64,000 nt of DNA from Streptomyces diastatochromogenes (GCA_001550305.1 LRTP01000286.1:1-64000), one strand, 5' to 3'; positions 37,204-46,312 are shown, counted from the stretch's first letter. Numbers and translations: made by a program. The notes: generated by a model not told the origin, from the sequence alone.

Positions 37204-37308
37204 GACGGCCACGAGGCCGCCCACCCCGACGGCCGAGAGGCCACCGCCCACCCCGACGGCCGACAGGCCACCGCGCATCCCGATGGCCGAAAGGCCCCCG
37301 CCCGCTCC
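37204..37308 (+). repeat. 27-bp tandem repeats after the PBP gene
   Basis: Four units (a 24-bp one, then three 27-bp ones, each beginning GACGGCC or GATGGCC) run without spacers from 37204 to 37308. In the frame shifted by one base relative to the PBP gene they read as a continuous Pro-rich PPTPTAERP-type repeat. Confidence 0.75.
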
Positions 37309-37337
37309 TTCCACCCCCCTCGCAGAATGTGCCCCGT

Positions 37338-38639
37338 ATGAACTCGAAGCACAGCGGTCACCGCCGCCGCGAACCCGCGCCCGCTCCCGGTTCCGCCCGC
37401 CAGGGTTTCGTGGCCATGGCGGCCTTCCTCGTGGTGACGTCGACGACCGCCACCTACCTGGCCCTGAACCACTCGGACAACACCACACCGGCCGCCTCGG
37501 CCGGCGGTCCCCGCTCCGGGGCCGGCGCCACCAAGACGACCAAAGAACCCCCGTGGGACGGCAAGACGAAGGTGCTCGGCGACGGCTCCACGTCCTACAC
37601 CGGGCCGCAGAAGGGCCAGTTGAAGCCCGTCCCGCTCAAGCCGGGTGAGAAGCCGCCCCAGTTCGTCGTCTTCTCCTGGGACGGCGCCCTCCAGGGCGAC
37701 GACAAACTCTTCACGCACTACCAGGAGTTGGCGAAGCAGTACAACGCCCACATGACGTTCTTCCTGACCGGCATCTATCTGCTGCCCAAGGACAAGAAGA
37801 CCCTCTACAAGCCGCCGATGCACGCGCCGGGCGCCGCGGCGATCAGCTACGCCACCGACCAGCACATCCGCGACACGCTGGTGGAGCTCGGCAAGGCGTA
37901 CAAGGAGGGCAACGAGATCGGCACCCACTTCAACGGTCACTTCTGCGAGGACAAGGGCGGCGGGGACTGGAGCGTGGCGGAGTGGGAGAGCGAGATCAAC
38001 CAGTTCTTCTCGTTCGTCGAGAAGTGGAAGACCAACACCGGCTACACCGATCTGCCGGCCCTGCCGTTCGACCCCACGAAGGAGGTCAGCGGCGGTCGCG
38101 CGCCCTGCCTGGAGGGCCAGAAGAACCTGCTCAAGGCCATGAAGGCGACGGCCAAGGACTACGACTGGCGCTACGACGCGAGCTCCTCGGGCAACCTCCA
38201 GATATGGCCCAACAAGAACGAGGGCGTCTGGGACTTCCCGCTGCAGCTGCTCCCCTACGAGGGCGGCAAGTTCCAAGGTCTGTCCATGGACTTCAACTTC
38301 CTCGCCAACCAGTCCGGCGACTCGACCGAGGGCGACCCGGCCAAGTACCCCGAGTGGGAGAAGCAGACCGTCGCGTCGTACATGGACGGTTTCAACCGCG
38401 TGTACTACGGCAGCCGCGCACCGCTGTTCATCGGCAACCACTTCGAGAACTGGAACGGTGGCATCTACATGAAGTCCATCGACCAGGTCGTCAAGAACGT
38501 GTGCACGAAGAAGGGCGTTCGCTGTGTGTCCTTCCGTGAACTGGCCGACTGGCTCGACGTGCAGAAGCCCGCGACCCTGGAGCGCCTGCGCAGTCTGGAT
38601 CCCGCGCAGTCCCCGGACTGGTCGACGGTGGTGAAGTAG
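37338..38639 (+). CDS. Secreted NodB-like polysaccharide deacetylase
   Basis: 433 residues from the ATG at 37338. An N-terminal hydrophobic segment (FVAMAAFLVVTSTTATYLAL, residues about 22-41) is a signal or anchor. A Ser/Gly/Pro linker follows. The NodB metal triad is visible as D115 (SWDGA, replacing the usual TFDDG), and H197 and H201 (GTHFNGHF). The rest is a deformed beta/alpha barrel ending in FRELADWLD. Such enzymes deacetylate chitin or peptidoglycan; the second Asp of the usual DD pair is a Gly here, so activity is uncertain. It follows the PBP and repeats, and cell-wall genes surround it. Confidence 0.82.
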   Translation: MNSKHSGHRRREPAPAPGSARQGFVAMAAFLVVTSTTATYLALNHSDNTTPAASAGGPRSGAGATKTTKEPPWDGKTKVLGDGSTSYTGPQKGQLKPVPLKPGEKPPQFVVFSWDGALQGDDKLFTHYQELAKQYNAHMTFFLTGIYLLPKDKKTLYKPPMHAPGAAAISYATDQHIRDTLVELGKAYKEGNEIGTHFNGHFCEDKGGGDWSVAEWESEINQFFSFVEKWKTNTGYTDLPALPFDPTKEVSGGRAPCLEGQKNLLKAMKATAKDYDWRYDASSSGNLQIWPNKNEGVWDFPLQLLPYEGGKFQGLSMDFNFLANQSGDSTEGDPAKYPEWEKQTVASYMDGFNRVYYGSRAPLFIGNHFENWNGGIYMKSIDQVVKNVCTKKGVRCVSFRELADWLDVQKPATLERLRSLDPAQSPDWSTVVK

Positions 38640-38794
38640 CCGTGAACGGCACCCCGACTTTCGGTGCGTCAACTTACCCTTTTCCCAAGGGAGTTGACCT
38701 GAGAGTGCATGAAATCCCCCCGGGTTCACCACAGTTGAGGAGGACGTGTAAAGATTCCCTCCCCGGCATCTGATCGGGTGTAAGGAGATCATCA

Positions 38795-39937
38795 GTGAGA
38801 TCGAAGATGTTGAGCCGATGCTCGACCCTGACGGCGATAGCCGTCTCCGCAGTCCTGCTGCCCCTTTCCTCCGCCCACGCGGCGACCGCGTCCATCACCG
38901 TGAACCGGGCGACGGCCGACGCGTTCGGCCGGATGGCGGACGCCGTGCTCACCGACCGCACGGCGGCGCTCCTCGACAAGAGCCAGGCGGCACCCCGCAC
39001 GGCCCTCGCGTCGAAGGCGACGGGAGGCGTCGGGCTGACCGCCGCGCTGGCGAAGACGGAGGACACCGCGGTGACCTCCCTGCGCGGTACCCGCTCCCGC
39101 CTCGCGGCGCTGGGTGAGGCCTACACCGCCGCCGACACCAAGGTCACGGTCGACAGGACGCGCAGGTGGGGCAAGGTGGCCACCGCCTGGGTCACCGAGA
39201 CCACCGTCCTCACGTACAAGAAGATCCGCGGCGACGAACCCGGCACCACGGGCTTCAACGCGCACCACGTGCTGACCTTCGCCGCCCAGCCGGACGGCAC
39301 CTGGAAGCTCTCGGGCCTGCGTACGACCGACAAGGGCGCCCACCAGGTCAACGAACCCGTCACCGCCGCCCCCGCGCGCAGGACCCCGATGGCCGTTGTC
39401 GACGCCCCCCCGGCAGCGACCACGTATCCCGCGCCCGCCAACCCCAAGAAGCTCACCGGAGGCGCGTACGACTACGCGGCGATGGCGACCTACGCGGAGA
39501 AGTACTGGAAGAACTACAACACGGCCTACCGGAAGTTCAACGGGGTCGGCGGCGACTGCACCAACTTCGTGAGCCAGAGTCTGCTGGCGGGCGGCTGGCA
39601 GCCGATCAGCACCGTGACTCCGGAGGAGTACGACACCTGGTACTACGTCGCCAACGGCCAGTCCGACTCCTGGGCGGGCGTGAACGAGTGGTCCTGGTTC
39701 ACCCAGACCGCCAAGCGCACCACGCCGCTGGCGAACGTCTACCAGATGGACGTCGGTGACGTCCTGCAGGTGGACTTCGACAGGGACGGGGCCAAGGACC
39801 ACACCATGATCACGTCCTACCGCAGCTCCAGCGGCATGCCGTACCTGACGTACCACGACGCCGACACCTACCGCCGGTCGCTGTCGAGCATCATCGCGTC
39901 GTACCCGACCTCGGCGTACTACGCGTACCGCACCTGA
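38795..39937 (+). CDS. Secreted amidase-domain protein
   Basis: 380 residues from a GTG at 38795 with aaggag upstream. A signal peptide covers residues 1-30 (hydrophobic core AIAVSAVLLPL, then SSAHA). A C-terminal amidase domain (PF12671-like) has Cys255 in GGDCTNFVSQSL and His336 in KDHTMIT, a Cys-His pair typical of NlpC/CHAP-like cell-wall amidases. A repetitive helical middle contains WVTETTVLTYKK. It probably trims peptidoglycan or a related polymer outside the cell. It follows the NodB-like gene by 155 bases with no obvious terminator. Confidence 0.87.
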   Translation: MRSKMLSRCSTLTAIAVSAVLLPLSSAHAATASITVNRATADAFGRMADAVLTDRTAALLDKSQAAPRTALASKATGGVGLTAALAKTEDTAVTSLRGTRSRLAALGEAYTAADTKVTVDRTRRWGKVATAWVTETTVLTYKKIRGDEPGTTGFNAHHVLTFAAQPDGTWKLSGLRTTDKGAHQVNEPVTAAPARRTPMAVVDAPPAATTYPAPANPKKLTGGAYDYAAMATYAEKYWKNYNTAYRKFNGVGGDCTNFVSQSLLAGGWQPISTVTPEEYDTWYYVANGQSDSWAGVNEWSWFTQTAKRTTPLANVYQMDVGDVLQVDFDRDGAKDHTMITSYRSSSGMPYLTYHDADTYRRSLSSIIASYPTSAYYAYRT

Positions 39938-39967
39938 TCACCTGGTCACCTGATCTCCTGAGGTGAC

Positions 39968-40696
39968 CTAGGGGTCCGTGGTCCTGGGCGGCTCGGCGGC
40001 CTTGGTCTCCGATGCCTTGGTCTCCGAGGCCTTGGATTCCGCCGCCTCGGTGGATTCCGATGCGTCGGTGGATTCCGCTGCCTTGGTTTCCGTGCCGCCC
40101 ACGGCCTTGGGCGTCGGCGCGGCCCTGTGCGACTGCTGCAGGGCCGTTGCCGAGGCCGACTCCCGCAGCGCCCGGATCTGCTCCGCCCGCTCGGCCTCCT
40201 CGGGGTGGCGGGCTTTGTAGTACGGGTTGTCGTGCGGCAGGGCCGAGCCGACCCTCCCGTACATCCCGAAGAACATCAGCAGGACGCCGACCACGAAGCT
40301 GAACAGCACGTTCTGGATGCGGAAGGCGAGGAAGTTGTAGCGGCCGTCCAGCAGCGCCAGGTTCAGGAAGCCGTCGAGGATGAACAGGACGCCGAAGACC
40401 ATGTTGAGCGTCGAGGCGAAGTTCCCGCCGATCACCATGCCCACGAACAGCAGCAGCCCCACGCAGATGGACAGCACACTGAGCGAGCCGTTGGTGTTCA
40501 GCCCCATGACCGTGTCCCCGTGGGTGGTGAAGAAGCCGACCTTGTTGGTCAGGCCCAGGATGCCGAAGGCGATCAGGAAGAGGCCCATCAGGCCCGCGCC
40601 GATCCGGTAGAACGTGTTCAGCCGGTGATCGACCGGCAGATGGTCGTCGAAGGCGATGCGTCGTCGGGTTCCGGGACGAAGTACGTGCGTGGCCAT
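39968..40696 (-). CDS. DUF4383 membrane protein with repetitive C-tail
   Basis: 242 residues. About four membrane helices (around FYRIGAGLMGLFLIAFGILG, LSICVGLLLFVGMVIGG, MVFGVLFILDGFLNLALL and VLFSFVVGVLLMFFGMYG) match the DUF4383 family. After the last helix come about 100 charged residues, ending in near-repeats of SESTEAAESKASETKASET. These are encoded by an imperfect tandem DNA repeat. Function unknown. Convergent with the amidase gene (30 bases apart). Confidence 0.87.
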   Translation of the reverse strand: MATHVLRPGTRRRIAFDDHLPVDHRLNTFYRIGAGLMGLFLIAFGILGLTNKVGFFTTHGDTVMGLNTNGSLSVLSICVGLLLFVGMVIGGNFASTLNMVFGVLFILDGFLNLALLDGRYNFLAFRIQNVLFSFVVGVLLMFFGMYGRVGSALPHDNPYYKARHPEEAERAEQIRALRESASATALQQSHRAAPTPKAVGGTETKAAESTDASESTEAAESKASETKASETKAAEPPRTTDP

Positions 40697-40803
40697 GTCC
40701 GCCTCCCTCTCCAGCTAGCGGAGGCCGTACGTACATCCCAGCATCCGCCCGGAGGCCGGGGACCGCCAACACCGGAGCCCGGGATCGCCGGCACCGGAGA
40801 AGC

Positions 40804-42213
40804 TCAGACCGGGCCGCCGCGCTCCTCGCGGATCTGGGAGACCACCCGGGCGGCCGTCGCCCGTACCGCCTCCGTCTCGGTCAGGAAGTGCCAGTAGTCG
40901 GGGTGGCGCCCCTCCAGCGCGGCGATGGCACGCTCCAGCCGGGCGACGGAGTCGTCGAGCGGGCGGGCGTGCCGCGGATCCGGGGTGTTGCGGCCCGCCA
41001 TGGCCAGGCGCTGGGCGTCCCGGATGGCGAAGCGGGTGCGGTCGATCTCCTGCTGGGGGTCCTTGGACACGGCGTTCAGCCGTCGCAGCCGGTCGCCCGC
41101 CGCCGACACGGCCTCGTCGGTACCGTTCAGCAGCGCGCGCACCGTGGACAGCAGCGAGGTGGCGTCCGGCCAGCGCTGCGCGTCGCGCGCGGCCTGCGCC
41201 TCCTTCAGCTTGAGCTCGGCCTGCCGTACGTTCTCGGTGGCCTGCTCCGGTACGTGCTGCAGGTCCTGCCAGCACGCGGCCGAGAACCGGCGCCGCAGCT
41301 CGCTCAGCACCGGCTCCACCTGCCCGGCGCGAGTGGTCAGCGCCTGGGCGCGGGTGCGCAGCGACACCAGCCGGTGGTCGATCTCCGCGGCCCGCTCCGG
41401 CAGCCGCTCGGCCTCCGCACGCACCGCCCCGGCCTCCCGGGAGACCCGCTCGGCGCGCTCCAGCGTCTCCGCTACGCCATGCTGTCCGGCCCCTTGGTTG
41501 AGCTTGGTCAGCTCGGGCCCGAGCGCGGCGAGCCGGCCGGCCAGATCATCGGCTCTGAGGCCTGTCTTGCGGACGCCATCGAGGGCGTTCGAGGCGGCGA
41601 GCAGGGCCTGACGGGCGCGCTCGACGGCGGGCGCGAGCCGGGCGAGCTGCGTCTCGGCCTTCCCGAGCAGCGGCCCGAGTCCCTGGCCGAACCGGTCCAG
41701 GTCCTGTTTGACCCGCCCCAGCTGGTCCTTGGCGGCGGTGAGTTCGGCGCGGGCGCGGGTGGCGACCGACGCCTCCAGCTCGTCCCGGTCGAGGTCGTGG
41801 GCGTCGACGGCCTCGATGTACTTCCCACTGGCCTCGTCGATGCGCCGGCCCAGCGCCTCGAAGTCGGAGACGGCGCGGCGGGCCGCGGGGGAGTCGTCGA
41901 CGGCGATGATGGTCTCGATCGAGATCCGCAGATCGCGCTGGGCGCTGTCCAGCTCGTAGAACGCCGCCGCGGCGGCGTCCTTCGCGGCCTGCGCCTCGGC
42001 CCGCTGACTCTCGGCGCGCCCGCCGAACCAGCGCCGAGTGCCGCCACCGGCGAAGGCCGAGGGCAGCACGAGGGCGGCGAGGAGCGGGAGGGTGACGAGG
42101 GTCAGCACGTCACGGTGTCGATGGAGCTGACGGCGTACCGACTGCGCGCGTGGCGCAGACGGCGTGTACGGCTCTGAAGGTGTCGCCGTCACATCCCTCT
42201 CCCGTGCTGTCAT
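40804..42213 (-). CDS. Membrane-anchored coiled-coil protein
   Basis: 469 residues from the ATG at 42213; a GTG at 42192 with a gggagagg site is an equally possible start. One hydrophobic segment (VLTLVTLPLLAALVLPSAFAG, about residues 35-55) is followed by long Ala/Arg/Leu/Glu-rich helices with heptad-like spacing, likely an extended coiled coil outside the membrane. It is Cys-poor and has no catalytic motif. The length and pattern are those of a Streptomyces-specific hypothetical. Function unknown. It lies next to a DUF4097-like lipoprotein on the same strand. Confidence 0.7.
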   Translation of the reverse strand: MTARERDVTATPSEPYTPSAPRAQSVRRQLHRHRDVLTLVTLPLLAALVLPSAFAGGGTRRWFGGRAESQRAEAQAAKDAAAAAFYELDSAQRDLRISIETIIAVDDSPAARRAVSDFEALGRRIDEASGKYIEAVDAHDLDRDELEASVATRARAELTAAKDQLGRVKQDLDRFGQGLGPLLGKAETQLARLAPAVERARQALLAASNALDGVRKTGLRADDLAGRLAALGPELTKLNQGAGQHGVAETLERAERVSREAGAVRAEAERLPERAAEIDHRLVSLRTRAQALTTRAGQVEPVLSELRRRFSAACWQDLQHVPEQATENVRQAELKLKEAQAARDAQRWPDATSLLSTVRALLNGTDEAVSAAGDRLRRLNAVSKDPQQEIDRTRFAIRDAQRLAMAGRNTPDPRHARPLDDSVARLERAIAALEGRHPDYWHFLTETEAVRATAARVVSQIREERGGPV

Positions 42214-42264
42214 CCGCCTTGCCCGGTCATTCTCCCACCGGTTAAGGACGAACACACGGGCCGG

Positions 42265-43047
42265 TTAGTTCGCGGTTCGTACTGTGATGCTTCCGTCGTT
42301 CGCGCGGGCGGACACGACGTGCGAACTGGCCGGGTCCCGGGGCACGGACACCCGCACGGATCCGTCCCCGCTCTCGGCCGTCACCCGGTACGTGTCGTGG
42401 GGCAGCCCGATGGTGAGTGAACCGTCCTGGCTGCGGGCCTCGACCAGGTCGGGTACGACGCCGAGTTCGAGTTGTACGGACCCGTCCGAGGTCTGGGCGC
42501 GCACGTGACGCGAGTCGATGCCGAGGGCGTGGATCGAGCCGTCGGCGGTACGCAGGTCCAGCGCGCCGGAGGAGTTCGTCACGCGGACGCTCCCGTCCGA
42601 CGTACGGATCCCGAGCGCCTCCTTGAACCCCTCCGCCCGTACGCTCCCGTCCCCGTCCACGACCTTCACCGCGACACCGCGCGGCACGACGATCCGGTGC
42701 TTGGCGCTGCAGTCGGCGACCACGCCGGAACACTTCATCCGCAGCGTCAGCCGGTCGTCCTTCATCGTCCAGGTCACGCGCGGATCCCCACCGACGACGA
42801 TGTGCCCCTGGAACCACCGGGTGACCTCGACCTTGTCCGCCGCGGCCGACCCGGCGACCACGAGCTCAAGCGCGGAGTCGTCCGAGTCCACGGTGAGCGT
42901 ACGACCGTGCAGCGCGAACGCCCGATGCTCCGGATGCCTGTCGTCCCCGGCGTTCGCCCCGCAACCTGCGGCGGTCGCGACGAGAGCGCCGACGGCACCG
43001 GCGACGGCCGCGGTCCGCGCAGCCGTCTGTGTCCGAGTCCGAGCCAT
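42265..43047 (-). CDS. DUF4097-like beta-repeat lipoprotein
   Basis: 260 residues. The signal peptide ends in the lipobox TAAGC (Cys29), so the protein is anchored at the outer face of the membrane. From about residue 120 it repeats a beta-helix-like unit whose edge reads GDGSVRAEG, SDGSVRVTN, ADGSIHALG, SDGSVQLEL, QDGSLTIGL, GDGSVRVSV and NDGSITVRT. The regular Asp-Gly-Ser turns are typical of the DUF4097 family. Some family members sit next to anti-sigma or two-component genes; none is seen here. It lies upstream of the coiled-coil gene by 50 bases and could be in its operon. Confidence 0.85.
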   Translation of the reverse strand: MARTRTQTAARTAAVAGAVGALVATAAGCGANAGDDRHPEHRAFALHGRTLTVDSDDSALELVVAGSAAADKVEVTRWFQGHIVVGGDPRVTWTMKDDRLTLRMKCSGVVADCSAKHRIVVPRGVAVKVVDGDGSVRAEGFKEALGIRTSDGSVRVTNSSGALDLRTADGSIHALGIDSRHVRAQTSDGSVQLELGVVPDLVEARSQDGSLTIGLPHDTYRVTAESGDGSVRVSVPRDPASSHVVSARANDGSITVRTAN

Positions 43048-43226
43048 GAAGATCTCCCCCTGGAATGAAACGCCGACGCGCTCCGATGCCCTTCGATGCC
43101 TTTCGACCGTACGGTTCCGGGGTCCGCCGGGGGATCCGGGCTGCTCCCGGACCTGAGGTGGGGTTAACCCCCGGATACGGGTTTGCGGGGCATCCCCCCG
43201 GGCAATGTAGGCTGTCGACTCGTCCT

Positions 43227-43298
43227 GGGCGCGTAGCTCAGCGGTAGAGCGCCGCCCTTACAAGGCGGATGTCGGCGGTTCGAAACCGTCCGCGCCCA
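43227..43298 (+). tRNA. tRNA-Val (anticodon UAC) with encoded CCA
   Basis: A cloverleaf can be drawn by hand: acceptor GGGCGCG (43227-43233) pairs with CGCGCCC (43291-43297), discriminator A at 43298, and CCA at 43299-43301. The D arm is GCTC/GAGC. The anticodon stem CCGCC/GGCGG holds the loop CTTACAA, so the anticodon is TAC. The T arm carries TTCGAAA. Its 3' 42 bases are supplied by the integrated element, whose repeat rebuilds the gene. Confidence 0.93.
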
Positions 43299-43302
43299 CC
43301 AG
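43257..43302 (+). other. attL: left copy of 46-bp attachment site (in tRNA-Val)
   Basis: 43257-43302 is identical to 56724-56769 over 46 bases, and the two diverge at both ends. It begins at the anticodon loop and runs to the base after CCA. The tyrosine integrase gene lies immediately to the right, as expected for attL next to int. Confidence 0.95.
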
Positions 43303-43305
43303 GCA

Positions 43306-43339
43306 AAAGACCCCCAGCCGATCATGGCTGGGGGTCTTT
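43306..43339 (+). terminator. Rho-independent terminator after tRNA-Val
   Basis: Perfect 14-bp stem (43306-43319 and 43326-43339) with the loop GATCAT, ending in TCTTT. It also separates the tRNA from the convergent integrase. The same loop appears in the fossil terminator at 61617. Confidence 0.9.
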
Positions 43340-43368
43340 GACATCCGGATCTGACATCAGTGCCGGGA

Positions 43369-44523
43369 TTACTCGTGCTGCAGGCGCCTCGTGAGCAGCC
43401 GGTCCATGTGGCTGACCGCCTCGCGCTGCGTGTCCTGGACCACGTGGGCGTAGACGTTCATCGTGACGGCGATCTGGCTGTGCCCCAAGATCTCCATCAC
43501 GACGCGTGGCGCCACGCCAGCCGCGGTGAGCAGGGTCGCGCAGCCATGCCGAGCATCGTGCAGTCGGATGACCCGCAGGTCCGCGTTCTTGGCGACCCGG
43601 GTGAAAGAGCGGTAGACGTTGCGCGGCTCAATCGGTCGCCCCGTTCGCGTGGTGAAGACGTGGCCACTCTCTTCCCAGCGATCACCCGCACGCTCACGCA
43701 TCGCGGTTTGCCGCATGCGCTGATACCTCAGAGGCGCCACGCAGATGGCCGGCAGGGGCAGCACCTGCCTACGACGTCGGCCCTTGGGATCGTCCTCGTA
43801 TGCCTCCCCTCCGACCCGTTGCCGCTGCTTGCGGATCCTGATCTCGCGCTTGTCGAGGTCGACGTCCTGCCACCGGAGTCCGATGACCTCTCCACGACGG
43901 AGGCCGAGGGCGATGGAGAGCACGAACGCGGGGTAGAGCGGATCAGTCCGAGCCGCGGTGAGGAAGGCGAGCGTCTCGTCCAGGCTCCAGGGATCGAGGC
44001 TGCGGGATTCGACCCGAGGCGCGTCGACGAGAGTGACGACGTTCCTGGCGATCAGCTCCTCGCGGCACGCTGCCGAGAGCGCTGTGCGCAGAACCTTGTG
44101 GGTCTCCTTCGCGGTAGCCGCGGTGGTCTGCTGTTCCAGCCGGGCAAGGAAGCGGCGGACGTCAGCGACGCTCAGTGACTCCAGCTTCTTCGTCCCGAGC
44201 ATGGGCACCAGGTAGAGCCGGACGTGGAACTCGTACTTGGCGTACGTGGTCCGCTTCCGCCGAGGCTTGATCACGTTCTCCAGCCAGTACGGCAGCCACT
44301 CGGAGAGCTTGGCCGACCGGGTGGGCACGGGCACGCCCTGGTCCACCCTGGCGAGCAGCTCCCGACGCTTGGTGTCGCACTCCTGCCAGGTCTTGCCGTA
44401 GGCGAACTTACGGGCCCGGGTGCCGTCCGGCTGGAGGACGTAGACCGCGCACTGGTAGCGACCGTCCTTGCGCTTGGTGATGGTGCCTGCCCCGTTTGGG
44501 TTGCGCTTGCGCTGGCCAGCCAT
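43369..44523 (-). CDS. int: Tyrosine recombinase (AICE integrase)
   Basis: 384 residues. It recombines attP and attB at tRNA-Val and, with Xis, reverses it. Catalytic residues are all readable: Arg209/210 in GLRRGEV, His322 and Arg325 in LHDARHG, His348 in LGHSQ and Tyr358 in MNVYAHV. The N-terminal arm-binding domain starts NGAGTITKRKDGRYQ, followed by a core-binding domain from about residue 70. The gene is adjacent to attL and overlaps the xis stop by one base, so it is part of the operon. Confidence 0.95.
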   Translation of the reverse strand: MAGQRKRNPNGAGTITKRKDGRYQCAVYVLQPDGTRARKFAYGKTWQECDTKRRELLARVDQGVPVPTRSAKLSEWLPYWLENVIKPRRKRTTYAKYEFHVRLYLVPMLGTKKLESLSVADVRRFLARLEQQTTAATAKETHKVLRTALSAACREELIARNVVTLVDAPRVESRSLDPWSLDETLAFLTAARTDPLYPAFVLSIALGLRRGEVIGLRWQDVDLDKREIRIRKQRQRVGGEAYEDDPKGRRRRQVLPLPAICVAPLRYQRMRQTAMRERAGDRWEESGHVFTTRTGRPIEPRNVYRSFTRVAKNADLRVIRLHDARHGCATLLTAAGVAPRVVMEILGHSQIAVTMNVYAHVVQDTQREAVSHMDRLLTRRLQHE

Positions 44524-44711
44524 CAGGCGGCCTCCTCTATCTGGCCGAGGACGAAGTCCCGGATGGCGTCAGCGGGGATACGGCGGGCGCCGTCAATCTT
44601 GATCGAGACCAGGCGGCGCGAGCGGATCAAGTCGTAGACCTTGGAGCGTCCGAGCTTGAGCTGCGCCATGACGTCGGGCACGGTCAGCAGTTCAGGGGTG
44701 GCAGTGGTCAT
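44523..44711 (-). CDS. xis: Excisionase-like helix-turn-helix protein
   Basis: 62 residues. A single MerR/AlpA-type HTH reads LTVPDVMAQLKLGRSKVYDLI, followed by KIDGARRIPADAIRDFV. It lies between repSA and int and overlaps both (four bases with repSA, one with int), the usual place of Xis in pSAM2-like elements. It would bend DNA at the att sites to favour excision. Name by position and motif. Confidence 0.9.
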   Translation of the reverse strand: MTTATPELLTVPDVMAQLKLGRSKVYDLIRSRRLVSIKIDGARRIPADAIRDFVLGQIEEAA

Positions 44712-46087
44712 GCTGCGGCTCCTTCCTGGGCGCGCTGGTCGCGTAGGGCTTCTCGGGCGGTTTCGCGGTTGTGCTGGAGGTCGCGGGCGATGGTGGCGGC
44801 GAGGGCGGATTCGCCGGGGGTGTGGCCGTGTCCGGCGTATTGCCAGTCGGCGAGGACGAGGACGGTGTCCGGCTCGCGGTCGTCCAGGGCGAGGGCTTCA
44901 CGTTCTTGTGCGGCGCGGAAGTCGGCGCGGGCCTGGCGGAGCTCGCCGAGGGTGGTGGAGTAGCGGCGGGACTTGGAGGAGAAGTGGCCGCGGAAGCCGA
45001 GCATGTGAGCCCAGGCCCACAGGCGGCGGTCCGGGTAGAGCGGATCGAGGAGCTTGCACGCCTCGATGAGGCGGCGGGTGTGGTCGGGCACGCCGTGGCG
45101 GTCGAGTTCGGAGAGTTCACCGATGCGGCGGTCGAGGGTGCCGGTGTTCTCGGCCGCCTTGGTGGCGTACTTGGCGACGTAGGAGGCGACGGCCTGCTCG
45201 GTGATGTCGGAGCCGTCGCCGAAGGCCTTGACGGGGCGGACGTCGAGCTGGGTGCCCCAGCGGAAGGTCCGGGCGGGCTGGTCGGCGGCGGCCGGGACGG
45301 AAATCGAGGTGTAGGAGTGCGCGGCGGCGGCGCGGATGGCGTCGGTGAGCAGGCCGACGCTGGCCCAGGACGGGGGTGGGGTGTCGGGTCCTTCGGGGCC
45401 GTCGAGGCGGATCACGGCGTGGAAGTGGAGGGCGCCGCGCTTCTGGAACTCGGCGACCTTGCCGTACGACAGTCGGGCCGACTCCTTCAGCTCCCGTTGT
45501 GTGAGTCCGGCGCGGGCGGCGATCTCGCGGCGGAGCCGGTTGGTGAAGCGCTGCCAGAGGTCGCCCGCGTGGTTGTTGAAGAGGACGGCGCCCGCGTAGT
45601 CGTAGGTGGCCGGGTCGAGCGCGGTCCCGAGGGCCGGATCGGCGGGGGCGTGGTGGGTGCCGCAGCGGCAGACGCCTCGGTCGGGCCGGTTGTGGACGGG
45701 GCCGAAGGACGGTGCGGTGAGGGTGGCGAAGACGCGGGGGTGATCGCGGATGGTGGACGGGATGTCGCGGCGGTCGTCTCCGGCCAGGCCCGCGCGGATG
45801 AGGTGGTAGGTGTCGCCCGCGTAGGTGAAGGCGCAGGAAGGGCAGCGGGAGGCGCGGCGGTTTCCGCAGGCGACCCGGAGTCGTCCGCCGGGCTCGGACT
45901 CGGTCGAATAGTGGTGGAGGGTCTGGCCGGTGGTCTTGTCCTTGGTGAGGGTCCAGCCGGTGAGGTGGATGGGGTCGGCGCATCCTCCGGTGCGGCGGAT
46001 CTGGTCGTGCCAGCGGTCGAAGTCGTCGGCCGAAGCCACCCTCAGCAGGTCGCCGAGGGTGGTCGGGTCGAGCAGGGTGTCAGGCAC
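44708..46087 (-). CDS. repSA: RepSA-type rolling-circle replication initiator
   Basis: 459 residues. Replication protein of pSAM2 and many AICEs. The HUH nickase motif is GALHFHAVIRL (residues about 215-225). The N-terminal part has a Cys-rich zinc-like cluster (ACGNRRASRCPSC and VCRCGTHH). The catalytic Tyr should lie in the ASYVAKYATK block. It nicks the double-strand origin of the excised circle so that the element can replicate before transfer. Overlaps xis by four bases. Length and layout are normal for the family. Confidence 0.92.
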   Translation of the reverse strand: MPDTLLDPTTLGDLLRVASADDFDRWHDQIRRTGGCADPIHLTGWTLTKDKTTGQTLHHYSTESEPGGRLRVACGNRRASRCPSCAFTYAGDTYHLIRAGLAGDDRRDIPSTIRDHPRVFATLTAPSFGPVHNRPDRGVCRCGTHHAPADPALGTALDPATYDYAGAVLFNNHAGDLWQRFTNRLRREIAARAGLTQRELKESARLSYGKVAEFQKRGALHFHAVIRLDGPEGPDTPPPSWASVGLLTDAIRAAAAHSYTSISVPAAADQPARTFRWGTQLDVRPVKAFGDGSDITEQAVASYVAKYATKAAENTGTLDRRIGELSELDRHGVPDHTRRLIEACKLLDPLYPDRRLWAWAHMLGFRGHFSSKSRRYSTTLGELRQARADFRAAQEREALALDDREPDTVLVLADWQYAGHGHTPGESALAATIARDLQHNRETAREALRDQRAQEGAAA

Positions 46088-46268
46088 GGGCGCCCTCCCG
46101 CAGCCGGGCGGGGCGGTGGGCGGTGCCGGTGCCGTGGCAGGCCGGGCAGTGGGCGGTGATGGTGCGCAGGTGGCCGTTCCGGTCGCGGCCGCCGAGGGTG
46201 ATGGCGGCGGAGGCGAAGCCGTCGCAGTTCGGGCAGATCCGGGACGGCGGTCGGGTGCGGTGCGTCAT
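46080..46268 (-). CDS. Small Cys-rich zinc-ribbon-like protein
   Basis: 62 residues with CPNCDG and CPACHGTG, two CxxC pairs about 30 apart, and a conserved TAHCPACHGTGT like a DnaJ knuckle. It overlaps the repSA start by eight bases, so it is translationally coupled. Common next to repSA in AICEs. It may bind zinc and help replication; function unknown. Confidence 0.8.
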   Translation of the reverse strand: MTHRTRPPSRICPNCDGFASAAITLGGRDRNGHLRTITAHCPACHGTGTAHRPARLREGARA

Positions 46269-46312
46269 GCTGGGGGTTCCTTCCGGTTGTGAGATCGGGA
46301 TGGGGCACGGCT

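Noticed and set aside
35151-38792. Very long minus-strand open frame antisense to PBP and deacetylase genes
   Set aside because: GC-rich third-position effect creates long antisense frames. The plus-strand proteins have clear domains and ribosome sites, and the antisense product is low-complexity Arg/Gly/Val.
38640-38794. ydaO-type c-di-AMP riboswitch before the amidase gene
   Set aside because: Cell-wall hydrolase genes in Streptomyces often have one, but I could not see its conserved core here.
44708-46087. Type IV secretion genes in the AICE
   Set aside because: None found; transfer depends on the single TraB translocase, as in pSAM2.
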